A DNA stretch of 7,633 nt from positions 1-7,633 of the forward strand of contig JBNKFQ010000266.1 in the NCBI GenBank assembly GCA_050289385.1, written 5' to 3'. This DNA comes from JBNKFQ01 sp050289385. Lineage in GTDB: Bacteria > Pseudomonadota > Gammaproteobacteria > Pseudomonadales > Porticoccaceae. Below the pieces are notes generated by a model, which saw only the letters and a program-made list of their open reading frames with translations, made no database searches and had not been told where the DNA came from. How positions within the stretch are numbered: position 1 is the first letter of the stretch; each line of letters opens with the position of its first letter. Positions 1-6,163 of this stretch are shown piece after piece. The position numbers and the translations under genes were made by a program.

Positions 1-2
1 GA

Positions 3-503
3 AGCAGTAAAAAGGGCAGCTCAAACACTCCAGATACGGCTGTGACAGCCAATTCCGGGCCTGCCACTTCCGTCGTTTCCAGCGCGAGGGTAACCGCAAT
101 GATCGGATCAACAGTTAACATCAAGGGTGATATCACCTGCGACGAAAACTTCATTATTGATGGCAAGGTGGAAGGCAATGTGACTTGCAATTCCCATGAG
201 GTCACAGTTGGCCAGTCGGGCAATCTGAAAGCCAACATCAGCGCCAAGGTCGTCAAGATCGAAGGCACCGTGGAGGGCGATATCTCCGGTCACGAAAAGG
301 TGATTATCTCCAAAACCGGTAATGTCCGTGGCAATATTGTTGCGCCCCGGGTTTCTCTGGAAGAGGGCGCCAGGTTCAAGGGCAGTATAGATATGGATCC
401 GGGTTCGCAGGCAACGTCCGAGTTGCCCCTGACCTCAGCCAGCAAGGCACAGAGGGCCCCCGATGATGCAGCCAAAGACAGCAATAAGGCCATTACAGCC
501 TGA
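3..503 (+). CDS. Bactofilin (polymer-forming cytoskeletal protein), 5' end outside the window
   Basis: Bactofilins polymerise without nucleotide into filaments that scaffold cell-shape, envelope or polar proteins, usually at the inner face of the membrane. The core runs from about position 99 (MIGSTVNIKGD) to about 395 and shows the family's short beta-helix repeats, such as FIIDGKVEGNV, VKIEGTVEGDIS and VIISKTGNVRGNI, each turn bearing the G-x-(V/I)-x-G-x-(I/V) pattern. A polar, Ser/Ala/Lys-rich tail of about 35 residues follows, as is common in the family. The frame is open to the left edge, and the residues before the GTG at 42 (SSKKGSSNTPDTA) look like a normal bactofilin N-terminal tail, so the true start is probably a few codons upstream of base 1. 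GTG 42 and ATG 99 are internal alternatives. A same-strand gene follows after 58 bases with no visible terminator, so cotranscription is plausible. Confidence 0.9.
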   Translation, partial: SSKKGSSNTPDTAVTANSGPATSVVSSARVTAMIGSTVNIKGDITCDENFIIDGKVEGNVTCNSHEVTVGQSGNLKANISAKVVKIEGTVEGDISGHEKVIISKTGNVRGNIVAPRVSLEEGARFKGSIDMDPGSQATSELPLTSASKAQRAPDDAAKDSNKAITA

Positions 504-561
504 GCTGTCGTTTGACCCGTTTAAATAACAGGCCCTAACAACAATATTCGGGGCGTATGCA

Positions 562-1221
562 ATGCAGGGCATTGACCGGGCGGTGGGGCAGGAAACCGCA
601 TCAACGCTGTCGAGCAATCTGTTTCCGTCACTGTTCGAACGGTTGGCGGTGAGCCGTCGTTTGACTATTTTTGACGTTGGTACGGCGGTGTCTACCACGG
701 TGGATTTCTTTTCCCAATTCCGGTGTCTGCTGCACTTTACGAACCTTTACGACGAAGCTGTGGTGCGTGATGACCCCGACCCCGACGCTGAAGTGAGTGA
801 AGACGAGCTGGTAGAACAGTTCCAGTCTGCGCTGGATTTACCACCCGATACGCAAATTGATATCTGTCTGTTCTGGGATTTTCTCAACTATCTCGATGGC
901 CCGGCCCTGCGCGCGTTTATTCGGGCCTTACGTCCATTTGTGCATGAGGATACCAGGGCCCATGGTTTTGGCATGTTGAATGCCAAAACGGTTCTTGCGA
1001 ACCAGCGGTATGGCATCAAGAACCTTGACTGCCTGAGCCTGCACCCGCGCAGCGATTCGCAACTGGCCATTTATCCCCATTCGCAACGTGAATTAATCGA
1101 GTTACTGGGATATTTTCGTATCAGCAAGAGCCGCTTGATGGCGGATGGCAGGCTGGAGTTTCTGCTGAACTGCAAAGTCGCATCCGCTGCGGATACGCCA
1201 AAAGCCATGTGGGATTTATAG
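562..1221 (+). CDS. Degenerate SAM-methyltransferase-like protein of unknown function
   Basis: This is a 219-residue cytoplasmic protein with no signal peptide or membrane segment. Its layout resembles a class I methyltransferase fold. A beta strand and turn IFDVGTAVSTTVDFF at residues 36-50 stand where the SAM-binding motif I would be. An acidic strand end LYDE lies at 62-65, a motif-IV-like strand IDICLFWDFLNYLD at 99-112, and a helix ALRAFIRALRPFV at 115-127. The glycine-rich GxGxG loop is not present, so SAM binding is uncertain and the protein may be a non-catalytic relative. The ATG at 562 has a weak GGGG at 550-553 as ribosome binding site; an in-frame stop at 526-528 limits extension. 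It follows the bactofilin gene on the same strand and ends 8 bases before the stop of the convergent RLP gene. I do not recognise a characterised homologue. Confidence 0.75.
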   Translation: MQGIDRAVGQETASTLSSNLFPSLFERLAVSRRLTIFDVGTAVSTTVDFFSQFRCLLHFTNLYDEAVVRDDPDPDAEVSEDELVEQFQSALDLPPDTQIDICLFWDFLNYLDGPALRAFIRALRPFVHEDTRAHGFGMLNAKTVLANQRYGIKNLDCLSLHPRSDSQLAIYPHSQRELIELLGYFRISKSRLMADGRLEFLLNCKVASAADTPKAMWDL

Positions 1222-1229
1222 CATAACCT

Positions 1230-2510
1230 TCAGGTGCCCGTGGCCGACGTTTCGCACAGCTGAATGTTGTCTACGACGTTTCGAAAAATGCGGGCAGCAT
1301 CCATCAGTCCATCTTCGTGGCCATCTACCCAACTGGCGACAATCAACATAAAGTTGTCGTTAGCCACCGCCTGACGATAGATATCAAGACCATCAGGGTG
1401 TTTGCCGCCTTGTATAATTGGCATCATCGCTTTCAGCTCTGCAGGCGCTACCGCTGCTTCCAGCAAGTTGGGCGGCACCTGATGATCCATACTTTCGGCA
1501 GCAAATGGACCAGGTGTGACAAACCAGTCGGCACCCAGTTGTCTTAACCAGGTGTACACAACGCTGTCGTCAATTCCCCACGTCGTATTTCGCATCATCA
1601 AATCGCTGAAGGTGTTGTGGGCCAGAATCGGTATACGGGCCTGACGCGCAAGTGTGGATACCACTCCGAGGCCTTGTATAAACGGCGCCACCAATACAGC
1701 GTCTGCGCCGAGTTCGTTGGCAACCTCCCAGCGGTCTTGCAGTTCATCCGGTTCACAGATCAGGTTGGCCAGATACAGTTTGCGTTCTCCACTAACCTGC
1801 ATGGCTTCATCCCTGGCGGCAACCATGCGTTGAACATGGTTCCTGAAGTGATTCAGGTCGGCAAAATATGCCAGCTCGTCATCCTTTACCATGTGAAAAC
1901 CACCCACCAGCACGTCGTGGTTGAGCTTTGCCATCATTTCGGTGTCCAGCCCCACGGCAGGTCTCATGGAACGACACAAAATCGGTCCCTCTTGCTTGCC
2001 CAACAAGGCAAGGATACCTTCTGCACCAAAAGCTGGTCCGGGCCCAAAAGGCTTTGGAAACTGTATGTCGGTCAAACGAAAGCTGGTTAAAAACCCCAGG
2101 CGGGGTAACTCGCCTACCAGCACATTCAGCAGTTGTGCCGGTTTTTCGCCGAGCAGGCACAGGGGGATGGCCAGTTCGACCTGGTAATTGTGCGCCAGAT
2201 TACGGTTGCCTTCACGATACACTTCGGTGCGCAAAAAATAGGGTGATACGACTTCTTTGGAGTTGCCATCATTTATGGGCTGACAGGTGACAACTCGAAT
2301 GGTCCAGTCTTCCAGCATTGACGGTTCTACATAACCCTGAATTTGCAGAGTGGCGGCACTTTGTTCCATGGCCATACCCAGCGCGGCTTTTTCACCTTCG
2401 CAAGAGGCAGATACACGATAAGTGGCAAAAACGTAATCGTCTTTATCCAGCGTGTTCGACCATTGAAAAGCGTGCGGGTGGGTAGGGTAAACCAGGTTGC
2501 CTGAACTCAC
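1230..2510 (-). CDS. RuBisCO-like protein (RuBisCO large-chain family, form IV type)
   Basis: The 426 residues follow the RuBisCO large-chain plan: an N-terminal domain with YVFATYRVS (residues 26-34), then a TIM barrel. GGFHMVKDDE at 203-212 matches the RuBisCO segment with the carbamylated lysine and Mg ligands, so K209, D211 and E212 correspond to K201, D203 and E204. Other catalytic residues are lost. The TIKPKLGL segment is SMRPAVGL (181-188), which replaces Lys175 with Arg and Lys177 with Ala. The loop 6 region (VTPGPFAAE, 331-339) has no Lys334. After H298 (RuBisCO His294), Arg295 and His298 become N299 and S302. QGG at 367-369 keeps the glycines but not Ser379, and the later phosphate-binding glycines become A-S-W. 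CO2 fixation is therefore very unlikely; Mg-dependent enolisation or isomerisation of a sugar-phosphate-like compound is the family-based guess. It starts with GTG, overlapping the stop of the upstream gene by 4 bases. The MtnW subfamily cannot be excluded, but no methionine-salvage genes are nearby. Confidence 0.88.
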   Translation of the reverse strand: MSSGNLVYPTHPHAFQWSNTLDKDDYVFATYRVSASCEGEKAALGMAMEQSAATLQIQGYVEPSMLEDWTIRVVTCQPINDGNSKEVVSPYFLRTEVYREGNRNLAHNYQVELAIPLCLLGEKPAQLLNVLVGELPRLGFLTSFRLTDIQFPKPFGPGPAFGAEGILALLGKQEGPILCRSMRPAVGLDTEMMAKLNHDVLVGGFHMVKDDELAYFADLNHFRNHVQRMVAARDEAMQVSGERKLYLANLICEPDELQDRWEVANELGADAVLVAPFIQGLGVVSTLARQARIPILAHNTFSDLMMRNTTWGIDDSVVYTWLRQLGADWFVTPGPFAAESMDHQVPPNLLEAAVAPAELKAMMPIIQGGKHPDGLDIYRQAVANDNFMLIVASWVDGHEDGLMDAARIFRNVVDNIQLCETSATGT

Positions 2511-3190
2511 GATAAATACTCCGTAAATAATTGTGCCAGTTGCCAGTCTTCTGGCGTCGTTAATTTGATATTGGTTTTTTCGCCGGGTACTGCGCCCACG
2601 CTTTTTCCCGCACGCAATACCAGTTGCAGGGTGGATTGCTCCTGCCAGTTGTGCTGGTTTGCTTCCGCGTGTACGTCGCTCAGGAGTTTGCGTGCAAAGG
2701 CCTGGGGAGCTTGAAAAATACCCACCTCACTGCGCTGAAAATCCTGTACAACCTGATCGTGATCCAGTAGCGCTACCGGAACGTCCGGCTTTAAAAACGC
2801 GCCTGCGGCACCCGTTTGCCTGGCTTTGGCCAGCACGGTGTGAAACAACTCGGATGAAGCGAACGGACGTGCAACGTCGGCAATAATCACCCACTCGCGC
2901 GTGGAGGTATCGAGCAGATTGGCTACGCTCTGCTGGCGTGTGGAGCCCCCTTCAATACAATGACAACCCGGACACAGTTCCTGAAACTGATCGAGGTAGC
3001 CGGGTGGTGCGGCAACGATAACATCGTCCGACAATTGCAGAGCTTTGCGGGTTACCCAGGTAAGCAGCGGTTTGCCCGCCAACTCCAGCAGGGCTTTTGG
3101 CCCCAGCGCAAGACGTTCGCCCAGCCCTGCAGCAGGAATCAATATCGCCAGGTCCGGGTCGCCGGACATTTCGGTTTGGCTCTTCTTCAT
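2507..3190 (-). CDS. IspD-like CTP-dependent cytidylyltransferase
   Basis: This is a 227-residue, soluble GT-A-like nucleotidyltransferase of the IspD/TarI family. These enzymes join CTP to an alcohol phosphate (methylerythritol phosphate in IspD, ribitol phosphate in TarI and human ISPD) to give a CDP-alcohol. The CTP-binding loop ILIPAAGLGERLALGPK spans residues 16-32, with K32 where IspD has its conserved lysine. Also present are GGSTRQQSV (81-89), the metal-binding D105 in ADVARP, R153 in FQRSEVG (IspD Arg157 region) and K209 in NIKLTTPED. Two substrate-side features differ from housekeeping IspD: the D-T pair that contacts methylerythritol phosphate reads D136-V137, and the TDEAS segment is replaced by QEQST (183-187). 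Neither ispF nor ftsB adjoins it, unlike many gammaproteobacterial ispD genes. The ATG at 3190 overlaps the previous stop (ATGA) and the gene's own stop overlaps the RLP GTG, so translation of all three is probably coupled. A different alcohol substrate is likely but unproven. Confidence 0.87.
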   Translation of the reverse strand: MKKSQTEMSGDPDLAILIPAAGLGERLALGPKALLELAGKPLLTWVTRKALQLSDDVIVAAPPGYLDQFQELCPGCHCIEGGSTRQQSVANLLDTSTREWVIIADVARPFASSELFHTVLAKARQTGAAGAFLKPDVPVALLDHDQVVQDFQRSEVGIFQAPQAFARKLLSDVHAEANQHNWQEQSTLQLVLRAGKSVGAVPGEKTNIKLTTPEDWQLAQLFTEYLS

Positions 3191-4590
3191 ACCGGGAGTT
3201 TTTTCGGATTGGAAAGTTGTTGTTGGTCAATTTGTAGTGCCAATACCTCAAGAAAAGAATCTTTTCGCAGCGATACAATCTGTTGGCAATACCCGTATGC
3301 CTTGCGCCAGGACCGTGTTTTCAGTTGCCGGTACAAACGCAAATAACCATAACATCGCCGAGCATCACGGGATTCAGGCGTCATGCAATAACTGGACAAT
3401 ACGGTGTCAAAATTGGGGTCGGGAGTGCGCCAGTCCGGGCCGTACATATCCGCCAGGTACTGATCACAGGGCGCCGGTGCCATCCACTCGACACCTTGCC
3501 AGGTCAACGTATCCAGTTCAAAGTGTCGCGGTCGGCTGAGCATGGGAGCAGGTTTGTGGTTGATACCGCACAGAAAGTGCTCGCCATCGGGGCGGAAAAA
3601 AAACAGGTCGACCAGTATACCTGTGGTGGCATGAATAAAACTGATGTACCACTGGCGGTCTTCCGCAGAGCGATTTTGCTCTATTCGGCAATGAAAAGCC
3701 CCGTCTTTGGTCAGTGCGTCGATTGCCTGCTGTCGATCTACCGACCAGGGCAAGCCCAGGTCCATATCCTTGTCAAAGGGCAGTAAATCACCATCCCGCA
3801 CGATTCCCAGCAAGGTGCCCAGGCAGAGAAAAAACGGGATATTCGCCGACATCATTCGTTCTCTTACCGCCAATAACGCCACGCGCGCAGGCTCCAGTTG
3901 CATGGGCTTGCGCCCCGGTGCGGGTGCCGGGGGGCTGTTCAATACCGATTGAATAGCGGTTCGGTAACTTTGCAAGGCACTATCCAGTTTGCCTTGTTTC
4001 TGCAGCACTACAGCGATGTTGCTGTGTGCTTCGGCGAAGTCGGGATTGCTTGCCAGGGCCTGTTGGTAATATTTTAGTGCCTGTCCCAGGTTACCCAATG
4101 TCATAAGTGTCGTGCCGAGATTATTGCTGGCTTCGGGGTAATCCGGTTTTAATTGCAGCGCTTGTTCGAAGTGCCGTATGGCGACCTCGAACTTGCCCTG
4201 TTTTTGCAAGGCGGTCGCCAGATTGTAGTGCATGGCGGCTGATGGTTTCACCTGGATCGCCTTGCCGATCAGTTTAATGGCGGCCTCGTTGTTGCCGGTT
4301 TGATAAGCAATTAAACCTGAGAGGTGCAGTGCATCCGGGTCCTCAGGTGTCTGTTGCAGGATCTGCCGATAGACTGCCTGTGCCTCGCCCAGGCGACCAG
4401 CTTTATGGTGAGCAAGGCCAATATTTATGGATAGAGGGTTTATGGATATCGGGTTATTTGATATTGGAGAGGCTACAGTTCGCGCGGACTCGCGTCGCTG
4501 GCAGCAATGTTTGAATTTTTTCCCGCTGCCGCAAGAGCATGGATCGTTCCGGCCTGTTTTTTTTGCGGTTTGCATGTCGGAAGGTTCCAT
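3187..4590 (-). CDS. SEC-C / TPR / LicD-fukutin-like fusion protein, putative phospho-alcohol transferase
   Basis: The protein has 467 residues in three parts. First, a SEC-C zinc-binding motif, GRNDPCSCGSGKKFKHCC at 13-30, with ligands C18, C20, C29 and C30. Second, about five tetratricopeptide repeats over residues 55-215, for example AHHKAGRLGEAQAVYRQIL and NLATALQKQGKFEVAIRHFE, giving a protein-binding scaffold. Third, after a Pro-rich linker (219-229), a LicD/fukutin-type nucleotidyltransferase-fold domain. It contains GTLLGIVRDGDLLPFDKDMD (258-277, acidic D273, D275, D277), ILVDLFFF (325-332) and YGPDWRTP (383-390). LicD adds phosphocholine to glycans and fukutin transfers ribitol phosphate, both from CDP donors, so pairing with the IspD-like gene makes biochemical sense. 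No signal peptide or membrane segment is visible, so it should act in the cytoplasm. It is the first gene of the overlapping trio. No strong ribosome binding site precedes ATG 4590; ATG 4575 is an alternative and keeps the whole SEC-C motif. Confidence 0.85.
   Translation of the reverse strand: MEPSDMQTAKKTGRNDPCSCGSGKKFKHCCQRRESARTVASPISNNPISINPLSINIGLAHHKAGRLGEAQAVYRQILQQTPEDPDALHLSGLIAYQTGNNEAAIKLIGKAIQVKPSAAMHYNLATALQKQGKFEVAIRHFEQALQLKPDYPEASNNLGTTLMTLGNLGQALKYYQQALASNPDFAEAHSNIAVVLQKQGKLDSALQSYRTAIQSVLNSPPAPAPGRKPMQLEPARVALLAVRERMMSANIPFFLCLGTLLGIVRDGDLLPFDKDMDLGLPWSVDRQQAIDALTKDGAFHCRIEQNRSAEDRQWYISFIHATTGILVDLFFFRPDGEHFLCGINHKPAPMLSRPRHFELDTLTWQGVEWMAPAPCDQYLADMYGPDWRTPDPNFDTVLSSYCMTPESRDARRCYGYLRLYRQLKTRSWRKAYGYCQQIVSLRKDSFLEVLALQIDQQQLSNPKKLPV
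4424..4467 (-). repeat. Three imperfect 15-base tandem units encoding a pentapeptide repeat
   Basis: On the plus strand, TTTATGGATAGAGGG (4424-4438) is followed by TTTATGGATATCGGG (4439-4453) and the diverged TTATTTGATATTGG (4454-4467). On the coding strand this gives PISNN, PISIN and PLSIN at residues 42-56, linking the SEC-C zinc motif to the TPR domain. The units are in frame, so changes in copy number would only lengthen or shorten this linker. Confidence 0.6.
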
Positions 4591-4660
4591 CTAACGCAAC
4601 AAGTAATCCTGATTCGGGCAGACTGACAGCCAGAAAAAATGTGAAGTGGCGCACAGTATC

Positions 4661-4695
4661 AAAAAAAAGGACTTTGGGGTAGTTCGGGGGAAGTC
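4661..4695 (-). terminator. Weak candidate Rho-independent terminator after the GGDEF gene
   Basis: Read on the minus strand, GACTT (4695-4691) can pair with AAGTC (4674-4670), and eight T residues follow (4668-4661) after one C. The U tract is good, but the stem is only 5 bp with a 16-base loop, so termination may be weak. It lies in the 125-base gap between the diguanylate cyclase gene and the fusion gene, so some read-through into the three-gene unit is possible. I see no clear promoter in this gap. Confidence 0.3.
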
Positions 4696-4715
4696 ACCGG
4701 CCGGACAATACGGAA

Positions 4716-5939
4716 TTACGCGAGCATCACCCGATTTCTGCCACCGCGTTTGGCTCCGTAGAGTGCCTTGTCAGCCGCTTTCATCACTGACTCAAACACG
4801 CCCCCGGCGACTGAGCTGTCGGCCAGCCCCATGCTGACGGTAACCCGAATATTGCTTTTTCGGCGGGTGGCGCCACGGCGTTGTACACCCTGTTTTTGTC
4901 GCTGTGGGCGGGTTTTGCCATCGCGCAGCACCATGTCGTATTCGGCAATCGCCTTGCGCAGTGCTTCCAGTTGCTCTGTAACTTCCTCAGCGCTTTTGCC
5001 CTTGAACAGCACGCAAAACTCTTCGCCACCGTAGCGAAATACGCGCCCACCGCCGCCAACCTGCCTGAGTTTGCTCGATACCACTTTCAATACCTGGTCG
5101 CCGAGGTCGTGGCCGTGGGTGTCGTTGATCTTTTTGAAGTGATCGATATCGACCATGGCCAAACTGTAATTCTGGCCCAGCGCCCGTGCGGTTTTTTGCA
5201 AGGCGCGGCGGTTAGCGATCTGGGTAAGCTCATCTCGATACACCAGGTTCAGCAAACCGCCGATCTGGTTGATAACCAGCAAGGCGCCACAAACGCTGAA
5301 CAAGGTGGATGAGATATACGGCAGCTGAAACCAGCCCAGGGTGGCAAAGCCCAGAAGGCTGCAACCCAGTATACTGCTTTCGGTATTACGGTTGCGTATG
5401 GCGACCAGTGCAGCACTGGCCAGTATTGCTGCCGCAAACAGCACCACAGAATTGGTTGACAGTTTCAGACTGTAAAACGGGTCGGCAAGCATGGTCCGTG
5501 CTGTTTCAGCAAACCAGAGAGAATTTATCGCAAACATCAATGCCACACACAGCATGATTGCCGGAGCCGCAAATATTGCGATCAGTCCGCTCGGACGGCG
5601 CCAGCCGCCCGTATCGGGCAATATCAGCACCAATGCCAACAGCAGTGGCAGACAAAACGACAACAGGCCATAGATTTGACCGGCGGGCTCTGTGGTAAGC
5701 GAGTCTTGCAAAAAAGTGCGTATCACCCAGTAGCTGAGCAGGACGATAACAGACAAACCAAGTTCGCGGGGTTGTTGCAACAGTAGCGCGATAACAGTGG
5801 CCAGTCCGCACAGAACCCAGGGCAGTTGAGTCAGAAGGTTGACTTGGGCGTTGTCCAGCTCCGTCATATAGCCACGCAGCACCAGAGCGAGCGTCAGGCA
5901 CACCAGCGGTATCAAAAGTCGGGCCAGGACCGGAATCAT
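4716..5939 (-). CDS. Membrane-bound GGDEF diguanylate cyclase
   Basis: Diguanylate cyclases make c-di-GMP from two GTP. With the start at 5939 the protein has 407 residues. The first 232 hold about seven or eight hydrophobic helices (near 3-22, 36-54, 60-77, 89-108, 117-137, 163-181, 190-207 and 211-232), probably an input module of the inner membrane. The GGDEF domain runs from RDELTQIANR (235-244) to the end. It has the metal-binding VDIDHFKKIND (263-273, D264) and the active-site RYGGEEF at 302-308, so it should be active. The RxxD product-inhibition site that normally ends five residues before the GG is replaced by four glycines (295-298). A very basic insertion lies at 340-361. An ATG at 6044 would add 35 polar residues. 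I prefer 5939 because it begins directly at the first membrane helix and a plausible promoter lies between the two starts. Neither start has a good ribosome binding site. Confidence 0.88.
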   Translation of the reverse strand: MIPVLARLLIPLVCLTLALVLRGYMTELDNAQVNLLTQLPWVLCGLATVIALLLQQPRELGLSVIVLLSYWVIRTFLQDSLTTEPAGQIYGLLSFCLPLLLALVLILPDTGGWRRPSGLIAIFAAPAIMLCVALMFAINSLWFAETARTMLADPFYSLKLSTNSVVLFAAAILASAALVAIRNRNTESSILGCSLLGFATLGWFQLPYISSTLFSVCGALLVINQIGGLLNLVYRDELTQIANRRALQKTARALGQNYSLAMVDIDHFKKINDTHGHDLGDQVLKVVSSKLRQVGGGGRVFRYGGEEFCVLFKGKSAEEVTEQLEALRKAIAEYDMVLRDGKTRPQRQKQGVQRRGATRRKSNIRVTVSMGLADSSVAGGVFESVMKAADKALYGAKRGGRNRVMLA

Positions 5940-5988
5940 AGCGTGATGCAATTCTCGATTATTGTGTGATGCAGTTTTTGTTTGGGGT

Positions 5989-6017
5989 AGTGTAGAATTT
6001 TGTACTGGCAGCGTAAA
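5989..6017 (-). promoter_or_regulatory. Candidate sigma70-type promoter for the diguanylate cyclase gene
   Basis: On the minus strand, TTTACG (6017-6012) and TACACT (5994-5989) are separated by exactly 17 bases. Each hexamer matches the -35 or -10 consensus at four of six positions. Transcription would begin near 5982, giving a leader of about 40 bases before ATG 5939 and excluding ATG 6044. Confidence 0.35.
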
Positions 6018-6104
6018 CTGGCACTTGTCTGCCGTTTTGAGCATTCGTCGGTTATTTTGAATATTGGTTGTTTTGAAGAGAGTAACGGTATTGGCTTGTT
6101 GTTT

Positions 6105-6113
6105 TGTTATAGT
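6105..6113 (+). promoter_or_regulatory. Extended -10 promoter element for the SYLF lipoprotein gene
   Basis: TGTTATAGT is a TGn-extended -10 with hexamer TATAGT, one mismatch from TATAAT. No good -35 lies at 16-18 bases, which fits an extended -10 promoter. Transcription would start near 6120, leaving a leader of about 44 bases before the start codon. The 6045-6163 region otherwise holds only AT-rich spacer. Confidence 0.5.
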
Positions 6114-6153
6114 AAGCTGGAATCAACTGGCTAGACCAGATTTTCTGATGATT

Positions 6154-6159
6154 AAGGAG
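6154..6159 (+). promoter_or_regulatory. Strong ribosome binding site (AAGGAG)
   Basis: AAGGAG lies 4 bases before the ATG at 6164 and 7 bases before the tandem ATG at 6167. The second spacing is closer to optimal, so either of the first two methionines may be used. Confidence 0.7.
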
Positions 6160-6163
6160 CAAT

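Noticed and set aside
504..561. Terminator between bactofilin and the methyltransferase-like gene
   Set aside because: GCCC and GGGC could pair weakly across about 15 bases, but there is no T tract.
1617..2290. Several plus-strand open frames of 88-157 residues inside the RLP gene
   Set aside because: They are antisense shadows of the RLP coding frame, with low-complexity composition and no motifs.
1230..2510. True CO2-fixing RuBisCO
   Set aside because: Loop 6 lysine and the Lys175/Lys177 equivalents are missing, and there is no small subunit or phosphoribulokinase gene in the window.
5940..6044. 35-residue N-terminal extension of the diguanylate cyclase
   Set aside because: The added residues are polar and unlike a membrane-protein start, and a plausible promoter lies inside this stretch; not fully excluded.
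6091..6113. TTGGCT as a -35 for the lipoprotein promoter
   Set aside because: The spacer to TATAGT is only 11 bases, so the extended -10 explanation is better.
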